Source: Lacrimispora celerecrescens (GTDB taxonomy: Bacteria > Bacillota > Clostridia > Lachnospirales > Lachnospiraceae). From it: DNA of 64,000 nt. The notes under the pieces were generated by a model. The model saw nothing but the letters and a program-made list of their open reading frames with translations. It searched no databases and was not told the origin of the DNA. A program made the position numbers and the translations under genes. The DNA lies in contig NZ_JPME01000008.1 in the NCBI RefSeq assembly GCF_000732605.1, forward strand, positions 62,001 to 126,000, read 5' to 3'. Positions 53,400 through 62,482 of the stretch are shown here, piece by piece (within the stretch, counting starts at the first letter, position 1; every line of letters starts with the position of its first letter).

Positions 53400-53421
53400 C
53401 TCCCTTTACTTTCCTAATTAC

Positions 53422-53440
53422 TGCCCATGCTTTTTGGGCA
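53422..53440. repeat. Short palindrome TGCCCATG-N-TTTTTGGGCA, copy 2
   Basis: Nineteen bases identical to copy 1 at 10236-10254 except one loop base. It lies between the stop of the upstream membrane-protein gene and the cdaA start. Confidence 0.55.
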
Positions 53441-53488
53441 GAGCCCACCCGCTTTACCGGTTGTAAAGGTATGCCCGTATGGCACTTC

Positions 53489-54436
53489 CTATCTCTGCGG
53501 TCTTTGGAGCTTTCTGGCATTAATTTTCTGAACTTTCACATCAGGCGCGCTGACTGTCAGCTTTGGAACTGCCTTGACGTAGTAATAATAATCATCATCT
53601 TCAAATTGTACGTATTCTGTCCTGGAATAATCCACTGCAAAGACAAAAAATGTATAAATTCCTGCAATTACGATGGAAAAAAGGATACCTACCAGGAGCC
53701 GGATTACCGATACTGATACATCTGCAACAATATCTCCGACAAAAATCACGCTCAGCTGTGCAATGGAACCTGCTACAATGGCAATGATCCAGGAATAATC
53801 CATGGATAAGCTCCGGGTAACCGCCACCACTACAAGAGAAAGGGCAAATGCTGTTACCATCACAAGCATCAGTTTATTAGACAGCAGGACCTTCATGAGC
53901 TGCATGAATTTAACTACCTGATCCACCGACATATCGTTGGTCAGCACTCCTGCATTTTGCTTTACATATAAAAGCGTATAATAAATAAATACACCGCAGC
54001 TTACCGGTATCACAGATATAACACTCCCGGAAAGCCCTACGATCAAAGGGATCGCATAAGGGATCTTTAAAAGGAAAAATACAGGGGTCAGCACCAGCAG
54101 ATAACTGTCACCCGGCTGGAATCCATAATAAAGAAGTCCTACCACCACAATAAAAACAGCCATGACCAGTGTGATCTCAAGGGAAATTCCCGACAGATGG
54201 GCAAGCATAAAGCCTGCCGCCAGAAAGGAAATGGCTCCATAGGGCAAAAAAGAGCATACCAGAGCCAGTACCAGCGGAATGTATGGTTCCGTCAGCTTTG
54301 TCATAAAGCCAATATTCTTATTCATCAGAGAAAATGCCAGGAGACTGAATAGAAACTTGATCACAGGTGTTATATAAATCTCAAACCTGGCATAAAACTC
54401 TTTCAATCGTTCTTTAAATACAAGAAGGCCCATCAT
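53489..54436 (-). CDS. Multi-span membrane protein of unknown function upstream of cdaA
   Basis: 315 residues with about eight or nine transmembrane helices and a charged C-terminal tail (EYVQFEDDDYYYYVKAVPKL), probably cytoplasmic. The region FLPYGAISFLAAGFMLAHLSG and PGDSYLLVLTPVFFLLKIPYAIPLIVGL is unusual and Gly/Pro-rich in helices, suggesting a channel or carrier. I do not recognise a family. It is coupled by a four-base overlap to the gene before it and precedes cdaA, so a link to c-di-AMP or osmotic control is an inference from position. Confidence 0.75.
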   Translation of the reverse strand: MMGLLVFKERLKEFYARFEIYITPVIKFLFSLLAFSLMNKNIGFMTKLTEPYIPLVLALVCSFLPYGAISFLAAGFMLAHLSGISLEITLVMAVFIVVVGLLYYGFQPGDSYLLVLTPVFFLLKIPYAIPLIVGLSGSVISVIPVSCGVFIYYTLLYVKQNAGVLTNDMSVDQVVKFMQLMKVLLSNKLMLVMVTAFALSLVVVAVTRSLSMDYSWIIAIVAGSIAQLSVIFVGDIVADVSVSVIRLLVGILFSIVIAGIYTFFVFAVDYSRTEYVQFEDDDYYYYVKAVPKLTVSAPDVKVQKINARKLQRPQR

Positions 54437-54861
54437 GATGTCCGTCCTCCCTTTGGTCTTTTTAAAGGTCTGGTATTTCCCTCATATCGCTTGTCCAGCC
54501 TTTTTAATTTCGCCAAATATACCTTTGTACCACGGCTGGCATATTCATATCGCTTCATATATACAACAACACTGATTCCCAAATAAATGATCAGTCCTAT
54601 GAGATAAATCAGTCCAATTCGCATCCCGGCTGCCGTAAGGCCCTTTAGTTCCATGGTATTGAGCCACTGTCCCATATCATATAATTCCCATAAAACCAGA
54701 CATAAAACAAAACTCAGGGTATAGCTGAAAAAAGAACGGAACAACTTACTGCTGATGTAATCACTTTTAAAGTACCGGTTGATGGGAAATATCCTTTTTC
54801 CTTCGTGTTTTTCAAACATTGCAAGGCTAGTCATGATCTTTATTTTCTCTTCACTAAGCAT
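54433..54861 (-). CDS. Small two-span membrane protein of unknown function
   Basis: 142 residues. A soluble N-terminus (MLSEEKIKIMTSLAMFEKHEGKRIF) precedes two transmembrane helices (about 42-60 and 78-100) and a strongly basic C-terminus (RRYEGNTRPLKRPKGG type). The family is not recognised. It has a good ribosome-binding site and starts the operon with the multi-span gene, cdaA and cdaR. Confidence 0.72.
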   Translation of the reverse strand: MLSEEKIKIMTSLAMFEKHEGKRIFPINRYFKSDYISSKLFRSFFSYTLSFVLCLVLWELYDMGQWLNTMELKGLTAAGMRIGLIYLIGLIIYLGISVVVYMKRYEYASRGTKVYLAKLKRLDKRYEGNTRPLKRPKGGRTS

Positions 54862-55050
54862 ATAGTTCCCTCACTAAACCATAAGATATCACCCTATTAT
54901 ATCATAGAACCTTTTACTTTGCGAGCCGTTTACGGAATTTTTATTTTTTTATATCATCCCTGTTATTTCATGGATTATTCCGGCAGAGCCGGAAATATGC
55001 AGGGCACAGCTGCTATGAATGAAAGAGCGCAGCTGATCTGCTGCGCTCTT

Positions 55051-56262
55051 TCATTCATACCTCAGGGCGTCAATAGGATCTGCCTTTGCCGCCTTGGAAG
55101 CAGGATAAATACCAAAAAACAAGCCTACCAAAGCCGAAAATCCCACTGCTACCAGTATGACCGACGGCTTTATGACCACCTTCATGTGAAACAGCGTTCC
55201 TCCTAAAAGCACAAGCCCGCCGCCGACCGCTACACCCAGGATCCCTCCCAGAGCGGACAGGATGGCGGATTCCGTCAAAAACTGGATCAGGACATCCCTT
55301 GTTTTAGCACCTAAAGCCTTACGGATTCCTATTTCACGGGTCCGTTCCGTGACGGATACCAGCATGATGTTCATGATTCCGATCCCTCCTACCAAAAGGG
55401 AAATAGCCGCGATTCCACCCACAGCAGCAGATAAGCCGCCCATTATGGTGTCCGCACTTCCCATTTCACTGGACACAGAATAGAAGGTAACATCTTCCTT
55501 GTTCCGGTTCTTCGTCTTTGCCAAATAAGAAGTAAACGTATCAGAAAATGCATTCATATCCGTTCCCTCTTTTGCATAGAGGCGCAGACCGTAAATGTTA
55601 TCATTGGGCCAGGTTAATAAGGAATCCGGTACATATCCGGACCTGGTAGCGTTGGTCCCCGCCATCATAGCCTCAAAAGGATTTAAGTCCTCCTTGTAGA
55701 TTCCAACTACATTGTAATCGTCTGTAGTGCCATAAATGGTGGTACGGAATGTCTTTCCTACTGCGTTTTCCGTGCCAAAGAGCTCCTTTGCCCCTTTTGC
55801 CTCCAGTACAACGTTGTTCTTTCTTCCTTTTATATCGGCTTCGTTTAAATTACGGCCATAGATAATATTGATCTTCTGGACTTCAGGATAATTGGAAAAA
55901 ATCCCTTCAAACTGATACTTGACCTTATTGCGGCCAAAAACGGCTTCTGCATTCGTACTGGCATTGCTGTCAATGTAACTGATCTCGTCTCCGAACACTT
56001 CTTTCAGACGATCCATTTCATCAAGAGTAAAATAGTCGCTTTCCCTCATATCCCCGCCGTCCTTTGGCCAGACGTAGACATAGGCCAGGGTTACTCCCGC
56101 ATTCTTATAGATATCAGATACCATAAACCGCATGGTATCACCAATGGACACGATGGCAATGACAGACCCGATGCCTATAATGATTCCAAGCATGGTCAGA
56201 AAGGACCGCATCTTGTTAGCCTTAATGGCATGAATTGCCATACTCATATTTTCCAGCAGCAT
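55051..56262 (-). CDS. MacB-like ABC transporter permease, copy 1
   Basis: 403 residues: one N-terminal helix, a long extracytoplasmic MacB_PCD domain (about 45-280), then the three-helix FtsX domain with [32 protein letters not shown]. Next to another permease of the same layout and near-identical ends (both begin ML-ENMSMA-HAI). Such permeases work by mechanotransmission to export antimicrobial peptides or lipids. It lies 14 bases downstream of the second permease gene. Confidence 0.92.
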   Translation of the reverse strand: MLLENMSMAIHAIKANKMRSFLTMLGIIIGIGSVIAIVSIGDTMRFMVSDIYKNAGVTLAYVYVWPKDGGDMRESDYFTLDEMDRLKEVFGDEISYIDSNASTNAEAVFGRNKVKYQFEGIFSNYPEVQKINIIYGRNLNEADIKGRKNNVVLEAKGAKELFGTENAVGKTFRTTIYGTTDDYNVVGIYKEDLNPFEAMMAGTNATRSGYVPDSLLTWPNDNIYGLRLYAKEGTDMNAFSDTFTSYLAKTKNRNKEDVTFYSVSSEMGSADTIMGGLSAAVGGIAAISLLVGGIGIMNIMLVSVTERTREIGIRKALGAKTRDVLIQFLTESAILSALGGILGVAVGGGLVLLGGTLFHMKVVIKPSVILVAVGFSALVGLFFGIYPASKAAKADPIDALRYE

Positions 56263-56276
56263 GATGTTCTCCCCTC

Positions 56277-57485
56277 CTATTCATATCTTAACGCTTCAAT
56301 GGGATCTTTTTTAGCTGCCTTAGAGGCCGGATAAAGACCAAAGAAAATACCCACAAGAGCCGAGAAGCCAACTGCCATAACCACCACCGAGGGCCTGACG
56401 ACCACGGTCATCTGAAAAGCGGCACCTCCTGCTTTAACGAGGCCGACTCCAAGAATGATGCCGATAATCCCTCCACAGGCAGACATAAAAGCAGATTCCG
56501 TTAAAAACTGAATCATGATGTCTCTTGTCCTGGCGCCCAGGGCCTTTCGGATTCCGATCTCCCTCGTCCGCTCTGTGACCGAAACCATCATAATATTCAT
56601 GATTCCGATTCCGCCTACCAGCAAAGAGATGGCAGCAATTCCACCTACGGCTGCCGCCATGGCGGAAAGGCTGGTATCCACGCTTCCCATTTGTTCTACC
56701 ACGGATATGGTCCGGATCTCGGATTCCGGGCGGCCCTTTAATTTTGCCACGTACCGGGTGAGTTCTGCAAGGAATGCGTTCACATCCACTCCCTCCCGGA
56801 CGTAAAAGTTTAAGTCTTGAAAATAATCATTGGATTTTGTGAGAACCGTATATGGCAGAAATCCTGCCTGAGTCTGCCCGTTCCCCATAAGCATAGCCAT
56901 CATGGGGGAAATATCCTTATGATAAACTCCCACAACCATATATTCCTGTGTATCCTTATTAATGGTCATGCGGAAGGTTCTTCCTACGCAGTCAGCCGTA
57001 CCGAAGAGCTGCACTGCTCCCTTATCCTCCAGTACCACATGATTTGCCGCCCCTTTTACGTCTGCCGTATTGAGAGCTCTGCCGTAAATAATATCCAAAG
57101 GCTGAACATCGGTATAATTGGAGTCAATTCCCTGGAACTGATACTTTACCTTTCTGCGTCCGTTGACTGCCTCTGCCTCGGTGTTAGCATCACTGTCAAT
57201 ATACTGAATTTTATCCTGGTATACATCCCTGACCCGATCCATCTCATCCCTGGTAAAATAATCCGTCATGCGGAAATCTGTTACATCCCAGGATACCATG
57301 ATGACTGCCCGGTTAAAGCCCACATCCTTATAGGCATCGGTAAACAAGTTTCTCATACTGTCGCCCACAGATACAATGGCAATCACCGCTCCAATACCAA
57401 TGATAATACCCAGCATGGTCAGAAAGGACCTCATTTTATTGGACCGTATGGCGTGAAGCGCCATACTCATATTTTCTATCAGCAT
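56277..57485 (-). CDS. MacB-like ABC transporter permease, copy 2
   Basis: 402 residues, same domain order as its neighbour: N-terminal helix ([28 protein letters not shown]), extracytoplasmic domain, FtsX domain ([30 protein letters not shown]). The ends match strongly while the outer domains differ more, as expected after a tandem duplication. Overlaps the ATPase gene by seven bases. The pair probably forms a heterodimer. Confidence 0.92.
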   Translation of the reverse strand: MLIENMSMALHAIRSNKMRSFLTMLGIIIGIGAVIAIVSVGDSMRNLFTDAYKDVGFNRAVIMVSWDVTDFRMTDYFTRDEMDRVRDVYQDKIQYIDSDANTEAEAVNGRRKVKYQFQGIDSNYTDVQPLDIIYGRALNTADVKGAANHVVLEDKGAVQLFGTADCVGRTFRMTINKDTQEYMVVGVYHKDISPMMAMLMGNGQTQAGFLPYTVLTKSNDYFQDLNFYVREGVDVNAFLAELTRYVAKLKGRPESEIRTISVVEQMGSVDTSLSAMAAAVGGIAAISLLVGGIGIMNIMMVSVTERTREIGIRKALGARTRDIMIQFLTESAFMSACGGIIGIILGVGLVKAGGAAFQMTVVVRPSVVVMAVGFSALVGIFFGLYPASKAAKKDPIEALRYE

Positions 57486-58270
57486 GGCGCCCCCTCTTTC
57501 TCCGTTTTTGCTGTCTCCTCCTGTCCCTGACTTTGGGGGACATTGGGCAAATCGCTGACCAGCTGCCCATCCCGGAACCGTATGATCCTCCCTGCAAATG
57601 CAGCTATGTTCTCTTCATGGGTTACCAGCACCACAGTGGCGCCTTCCCGGTGTAGCTGGGAGAACAGCTCCATAATCTCCACGGAGGAAGCGGTATCTAA
57701 GTTACCCGTAGGCTCATCAGCCATAATGAGGGGCGGCTCATTGGCCAGTGCCCTGGCAATGGCTACTCTCTGCCGCTGTCCGCCGGATAGCTCATTGGGC
57801 ATATGTTCATACCTTTTCCCAAGGCCCACCCGTTCTAAAAGCATTAAGGCACGTTCTTCCCTTGTTTTTTTGGAAATGTGGGCATAGGTCATGGGAAGCT
57901 CCACATTCTTTAACGCGGAAGTTCTTGCAATTAAGTTAAAGGACTGGAATACAAATCCTATTTTGCGGTTTCTGATTGCCGATAATTCATCAGCAGAAAG
58001 TTCTGCCGTATCAATCCCATCAAGATAAAAATGCCCCATCGTGGGCCGGTCCAGGCACCCTAAAATATTCATAAGCGTTGATTTACCCGAGCCGGACTGT
58101 CCCATAATAGCTACAAATTCCCCTCGTTTTATGGTTAAGTTCACCCGTTTTAAACCCAGCACCTTAATGGATCCGGTGTCGTAAACCTTCACCACATCCA
58201 CCAGCTTTATCAAATCTTCCCGGACATTCTCTGTTACGCAAGCGGGAAGCTTATCTTTCTTTTTCCACAT
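57479..58270 (-). CDS. MacB/LolD-like ABC transporter ATP-binding protein
   Basis: 263 residues. Walker [17 protein letters not shown]-loop [22 protein letters not shown], signature [16 protein letters not shown], Walker [14 protein letters not shown] and switch [12 protein letters not shown]. It powers the two downstream permeases. It follows the HlyD adaptor by 12 bases, so the operon is adaptor, ATPase, permease, permease. The N-terminal 20 residues extend beyond the usual start. Confidence 0.94.
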   Translation of the reverse strand: MWKKKDKLPACVTENVREDLIKLVDVVKVYDTGSIKVLGLKRVNLTIKRGEFVAIMGQSGSGKSTLMNILGCLDRPTMGHFYLDGIDTAELSADELSAIRNRKIGFVFQSFNLIARTSALKNVELPMTYAHISKKTREERALMLLERVGLGKRYEHMPNELSGGQRQRVAIARALANEPPLIMADEPTGNLDTASSVEIMELFSQLHREGATVVLVTHEENIAAFAGRIIRFRDGQLVSDLPNVPQSQGQEETAKTEKEGAPC

Positions 58271-58282
58271 ACTGCCTCCCCC

Positions 58283-59664
58283 TTACTGAACCGGCGGAAT
58301 CACGGTTACTGTCATTCCTTCTGTAAGCATGGAGGACGGAGTATCGATTACCTGCAGCCCTTCTGTTAAGGCCCCTTCTTCTTTTGGAATAATTTCCGCC
58401 TGAATATCACTCTCCACACCGGTTGTCACTGGAATGAATGAAACGGTATTGTCTTTTACACAAGCGATTGCCATGCTGCCATCTGGCTGCTGGATAATAG
58501 CGGAAATCGGGACAACCCATACATTCTCTGCCTTTTGAAGCTCTATCTTCGCCTTTGCAGTTATGCCCGCAATCAGCTGGGTGTTTTGATCTATAATCCG
58601 TATGGTGGTAGGGATAACTCTCTCCGTAGAACCATTTCCCTTCTCCTCACCGGTTGGAGAAATGGCGGTCACCTCACCTCTTGCAGTTTCACCGTTTAAA
58701 ATATCGGCGCTGATCTCCACCGGCTGTCCGATGGCTACCTTTCCGATGGAATACTCGCTGACATTGATCTTCATCTCAAGTACATCTAAGTTGTTAATAA
58801 TAAACATGGGTTTGTCATCGTCGGTTTTATCCGCAAAACGGCCCACCTTGCAGTTGACCCTTACTACGGTTCCTGCAATAGGCTGGTAACTTTGGTATTC
58901 GTAAGCGCTTCCTTCTTCTGTTCCAGTTCAAAAGCCTCTTTCTCGATCTGCAGGGCATAGGACTCATTTGCCACAGGTCTTCCGTTCTTTAAGGTATATG
59001 TACTTATTTCCCTCTGTGCGTCATTCATGGTATTAGACGCAGCTTCAAGTTCCACCTGGGAAGCACTTCCGCCCTGGTAAAGAGCCAGTGTCCGGTTATA
59101 ATTGGCTTTGGCCGTATCAAAATCCTGCTTTGCTTTTGCATATCCGTTCTCTGCTTCCAGCTGCTTATCCTGATAGGTGCTGACAGCCAGATCATAGGCG
59201 TTCTGGGCAATGTCTACTTCCTTTTTTGCATCCTTGTCATCAAGCACTGCCAAAACTTGCCCTTTTTCTACCCTGTCCCCTTCCTTTACCGGAAGCTCCA
59301 GGATCTCCGCATGAAGATTCGATACTACTTCCACGCTGTCTGTTCCCTGGACAGGGCCGCTGACTGAAAGCATATCGACCACCTCTCCCTTGGCAAGAGG
59401 TGAAACAGTTACCGGTAAGGCACCGCTGCCGCCCCCTGCCATAACTTTAAAGGCAATAAAAAAGGCCCCAATGGCCGCTGCTCCAATGGTTATGATCTTT
59501 CTCTTTTTGCTCCATTTTTTTCTAGAGCCTTTCTTTTTCTTCTTTTTACCGCTATTTTCCTCTTCCATCAGGTTTTGTAACTCTTTATCAAAGGCTTCAT
59601 CAGACATTTGCTCCATTTCCGCTGATCCGCCTGTTTCTTCCACATCGTTCTTAAATCTTTCCAT
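58283..59664 (-). CDS. HlyD/MacA-type efflux adaptor, frame broken by a one-base loss
   Basis: Adaptor of the MacB-like exporter. It has a charged cytoplasmic N-terminus with a Lys-rich stretch, one membrane helix (about 50-68), a lipoyl domain (VVSNLHAEILELPVKEGDRVEKGQVLAVLDD) and a coiled-coil hairpin (about 130-255). At plus-strand 58881-58882 the frame shifts: after KVTS the next codons give LLQEP and a stop. One extra C (CCC for CC) would read KVTSPIAGTVVRVNCKVGRFADKTDDD, the expected second lipoyl half, and continue to 58283. The merged length of about 460 residues is normal. Sequencing error or a true frame mutation both fit. Confidence 0.85.
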
Positions 59665-59967
59665 GCCCGCTTCCCTCCTGTGCTAGACGCTACTTCTTTT
59701 TTCTCTATTATAGCGGGCTGATATAACTTTTTTAGGTATAAAATTCTTATTATTTTCTAAACTTTTCCATTTACTGGAACTTCTTTATTCATAACGCTTC
59801 CTGACAAGGGCTTTAATCATCGGTATATCCCAGGCATATATGCCTTTAAATTATCCATTAATTTAAGACAAACAGTAAAATAAAAAAACAACAAAAAAAG
59901 TTTTACCCTCACATGCCCATATTTACTGAATATAATTATACAAATGACAGAAATAGGAAAATAGCGA

Positions 59968-60621
59968 ATGAACGATCATTATCCATTTGTAAATCCTCCC
60001 CTTCCATATGCTTACGATGCACTGGAGCCGTGCATCGACGCACTAACCATGTGTCTTCATCATGACAGGCACTTACAAACCTATGTGAACAACCTTAATG
60101 ATACCCTCAAAGACTGTCCGGACCTGCATAGCTGGCCACTGGAAAAGCTGCTCTGCAATGTAGATTGTCTGAAAAAAAACATTCGGCAGTCCATCCGAAA
60201 TAATGGAGGCGGCGTTTTCAATCATATCTTTTATTTTAGCGGCATGTCAAATTCTGAAACACGCTGTCAGGCCGGAAAGCTCTATGATGCAATTGCGGCT
60301 GAATTCGGGTGTGTAGAGGCTTTTTTTTATGAGTTTAAGGAAAAGGCACTGTCTGTTTTTGGTTCCGGATATGCATGGCTGGTTGTAGACCAAAACTGCA
60401 AGCTGCAAATCATAACCACAGCGAATCAGGATACTCCTATTGTCCTAAATTTTTGCCCTGTACTTACCATAGACGTTTGGGAACATGCTTATTATTTATT
60501 GCATTACAATGACCGGGCAGCTTACATTCAAAACTGGTTCAATGTGGTAGACTGGGAATGTGCCAATATGCGTTACATGGATTGCTTGGACTGCTTTGAT
60601 TGCAGGAAATGCCGGAATTAA
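59968..60621 (+). CDS. Iron/manganese superoxide dismutase with cysteine-rich C-terminus
   Basis: 217 residues of the Fe/Mn SOD fold. All four metal ligands can be placed: His31 in CLHHDRHLQTYV, His in GGGVFNHIFYF, and Asp and His in TIDVWEHAYYL. Compared with the family, GGGHxNHxxFW is changed to GGGVFNHIFYF. The last 20 residues (MRYMDCLDCFDCRKCRN) add four cysteines, not usual for SOD; related versions are associated with spores in some clostridia. RBS AGGAAA upstream. Alone in its transcription unit, followed by a hairpin. Confidence 0.88.
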   Translation: MNDHYPFVNPPLPYAYDALEPCIDALTMCLHHDRHLQTYVNNLNDTLKDCPDLHSWPLEKLLCNVDCLKKNIRQSIRNNGGGVFNHIFYFSGMSNSETRCQAGKLYDAIAAEFGCVEAFFYEFKEKALSVFGSGYAWLVVDQNCKLQIITTANQDTPIVLNFCPVLTIDVWEHAYYLLHYNDRAAYIQNWFNVVDWECANMRYMDCLDCFDCRKCRN

Positions 60622-60637
60622 AGTCCCATAAAACGAT

Positions 60638-60670
60638 TGCATGCCTGGTCAAATAAAAGCCAGGCATGCA
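60638..60670. repeat. Related hairpin A (TGCATGCCTGG / CCAGGCATGCA)
   Basis: Perfect 11-bp stem with loop TCAAATAAAAG. It follows the sod gene. Its loop and inner stem match hairpin B at 61814-61869. Confidence 0.6.
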
Positions 60671-60700
60671 CAATTTAATTTGCATTTCTCTGTCCGACGA

Positions 60701-60729
60701 TTGACATATTCTCACGCTTGTAGTAAAAT
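60701..60729 (+). promoter_or_regulatory. Sigma-A promoter of larE
   Basis: TTGACA (60701-60706), 17-base spacer, TAAAAT (60724-60729). The larE start is about 190 bases downstream of the likely transcription start. Confidence 0.7.
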
Positions 60730-60781
60730 AATGGAAATGCATACCAAGAAGGTATGTTTATAATTCTTTCACTAAAATCAA

Positions 60782-60848
60782 ACGGATGCCATGAACGGAT
60801 CTTGCGTAGCAGCAGCGCGTAACGCAAGTGTCTTTTGGCATCGTTTTT
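60782..60848 (+). promoter_or_regulatory. Attenuator-like hairpin in the larE leader
   Basis: ACGGATGCCA (60782-60791) pairs with TGGCATCGT (60836-60844) with one bulge, followed by TTTTT, which has the form of a terminator placed before larE. A smaller stem CTTGCGT/ACGCAAG (60801-60828) lies inside. A 38-codon frame starts at 60791 and ends at 60907, 18 bases before larE, running across the hairpin. A further small hairpin CATACC/GGTATG lies at the 5' end of the leader. The ligand or signal is unknown. Confidence 0.45.
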
Positions 60849-60925
60849 ATTTAATGGAGAATAAAAACTTTAAGTGGCCGGTTCCAATACTGCCTAACAC
60901 TCAATAATCAGGAGGATAAAGAATC

Positions 60926-61762
60926 ATGGAGGCAAAACAAAAATACGAAAAACTAAAAGGTTATTTACAGGATTTAGGAAGTGTGGCAATCGCGTTTTCC
61001 AGCGGTGTTGATTCTACGTTCTTATTAAAATGCGCTCATGATGTTTTGGGCAATAAGGTCATAGCCGTTACTGCCCGTTCATGCTCTTTCCCAAAGAGAG
61101 AACTTGACGAAGCAGCCGCTTTTTGCAAAAAAGAAGGGATTGCTCATATCATATGCGATTCTGAAGAACTTGAGATCGACGGGTTTTCGAAAAATCCCCC
61201 AAACCGCTGCTATCTTTGCAAACAGGAATTGTTCACAAAAATCTGGAAGGTCGCAAAAGAACACGGGATCGATCATGTCGCCGAAGGCTCTAATATGGAT
61301 GATAACGGTGATTATCGTCCCGGTTTGATTGCAGTTGCGGAGCTGGACGTAAAAAGCCCTTTGCGCTATGCAGAATTGAGCAAACAAGAAATCCGGCAGC
61401 TTTCTAAAGAAATGGAATTGCCGACATGGAATAAGCAATCATTTGCCTGCCTTTCCTCCCGTTTCCCCTATGGCGAGGAAATTAACATCCCGCGTTTAAC
61501 AATGATCGATAAAGCAGAGCAGTTTCTCTTAGATATGGGCTTTGGCCAGGTGCGGGTACGCTATCACGGCAAGCTTGCACGAATCGAAACCGACGCAGAT
61601 GGATTCTCTATCATGCTTTCCCTTAATAACCGCGAAAAAATTCATTGCGCGTTTAAAGAACTTGGATTTACATATATTACTCTGGATTTATTGGGCTACC
61701 GTACCGGGAGTATGAACGAAATGCTTAAAGACGATATCATCGAAGCCGGTAAGCATATGTGA
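60926..61762 (+). CDS. larE: LarE-type ATP-dependent sulfur transferase
   Basis: 278 residues. LarE adenylates and transfers sulfur to the nickel-pincer nucleotide precursor of lactate racemase. The PP-loop ATP motif is FSSGVDSTFLLK. The second half has ACLSSRFPYGEEI, whose Cys is the sulfur donor in LarE, and CYLCKQELFTKIWK. LarA, LarB and LarC are not in the window. TCAGGAGGATAAAG provides a strong ribosome-binding site. The family includes proteins used for other sulfur chemistry, so LarE function is probable rather than sure. Confidence 0.87.
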   Translation: MEAKQKYEKLKGYLQDLGSVAIAFSSGVDSTFLLKCAHDVLGNKVIAVTARSCSFPKRELDEAAAFCKKEGIAHIICDSEELEIDGFSKNPPNRCYLCKQELFTKIWKVAKEHGIDHVAEGSNMDDNGDYRPGLIAVAELDVKSPLRYAELSKQEIRQLSKEMELPTWNKQSFACLSSRFPYGEEINIPRLTMIDKAEQFLLDMGFGQVRVRYHGKLARIETDADGFSIMLSLNNREKIHCAFKELGFTYITLDLLGYRTGSMNEMLKDDIIEAGKHM

Positions 61763-61813
61763 TAAAAAAATGGTGTCAGCCTCCAGCCTTCCCTTAAATT
61801 ACAGAAGCAACAA

Positions 61814-61869
61814 AACACCGCCTTTCCCACGCCTGGTCAAATAGCAGCCAGGCACGGGAAAGGCGGTGT
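61814..61869. repeat. Related hairpin B (ACACCGCCTTTCCC ... GGGAAAGGCGGTGT)
   Basis: A 22-bp stem with two mismatches and loop TCAAATAGCAG. Inner part GCCTGG/CCAGGC and loop match hairpin A; outer CACCGCCTT/AAGGCGGTG matches hairpin C. Confidence 0.6.
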
Positions 61870-61945
61870 CTTGTTGGATACTGTGTGAAACCCATTGGTC
61901 GGTTTCATTAACCATGAGCCACGGCAATGCAGGCAGATAGTTTCG

Positions 61946-62338
61946 TTAGAATCGAATGACCTTGGGCTTATCCCTAAGCGATGCGATCGTTGCGGTGGCT
62001 TCTTTTAAATAAAAGACTTCGGTATTACCATCATCAGCCGCGTACATCCCTTTTAACATAGGATAAGTATCCAGCATATGCTGCCTTGCTTCATTCCGGT
62101 CATCCTCAGCAGCCACAGCTTCGATACGAATCCACTGATCACCAGCCATGCCGCAGATTTCAATTTTCGGATTCGCATGTATCTGTTTTGAAACATTTTT
62201 GATCTTTCCTGTTTGAATATAAAGTCTGTCTTCAAAAATGTCCACTGTACCAAATGGGCGGACCCTTGGCTGATCGCCATCCATGGTTGCAATATAATAT
62301 GTTTCAGACTTTTTTAAAAATTCGTAAACTTCATTCAC
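61946..62338 (-). CDS. Pyridoxamine 5'-phosphate oxidase family flavoprotein
   Basis: About 130 residues from a GTG at 62338, which has GGAGG eight bases upstream; an ATG at 62353 lies inside the ribosome-binding site and is less likely. The split-barrel FMN-binding fold is indicated by VYEFLKKSETYYIATMDGD, PRVRPFGTVDIFEDRLYIQTG, KNVSKQIHANPKIEICGM and WIRIEAVA. Family members bind FMN or F420 and serve varied redox roles; the substrate is unknown. Divergent from an HxlR regulator that probably controls it. Confidence 0.87.
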   Translation of the reverse strand: MNEVYEFLKKSETYYIATMDGDQPRVRPFGTVDIFEDRLYIQTGKIKNVSKQIHANPKIEICGMAGDQWIRIEAVAAEDDRNEARQHMLDTYPMLKGMYAADDGNTEVFYLKEATATIASLRDKPKVIRF

Positions 62339-62433
62339 TCGCTTATCCTCCATGTTCGCAGGGATTGACTGCTGTTTTTCTTTGCTATATAATAGTACGA
62401 CAATAAGATATGCTTTACAAGTAGGCATATGAT

Positions 62434-62448
62434 TATGACATAGTCATA
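62434..62448. promoter_or_regulatory. Palindrome TATGACATAGTCATA, likely HxlR operator
   Basis: Perfect inverted repeat TATGAC-ATA-GTCATA between the divergent flavoprotein and HxlR genes, with a second half-site TATGACTA ten bases on. Position and symmetry fit an autoregulated HxlR-type operator. Confidence 0.55.
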
Positions 62449-62482
62449 AAAATATGACTATTGGAAAAGGAGCGGATGTTTG

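Noticed and set aside
56817-57530. A 237-codon open frame on the plus strand
   Set aside because: Antisense to the MacB permease and its ATPase; residue composition is unlike a real protein.
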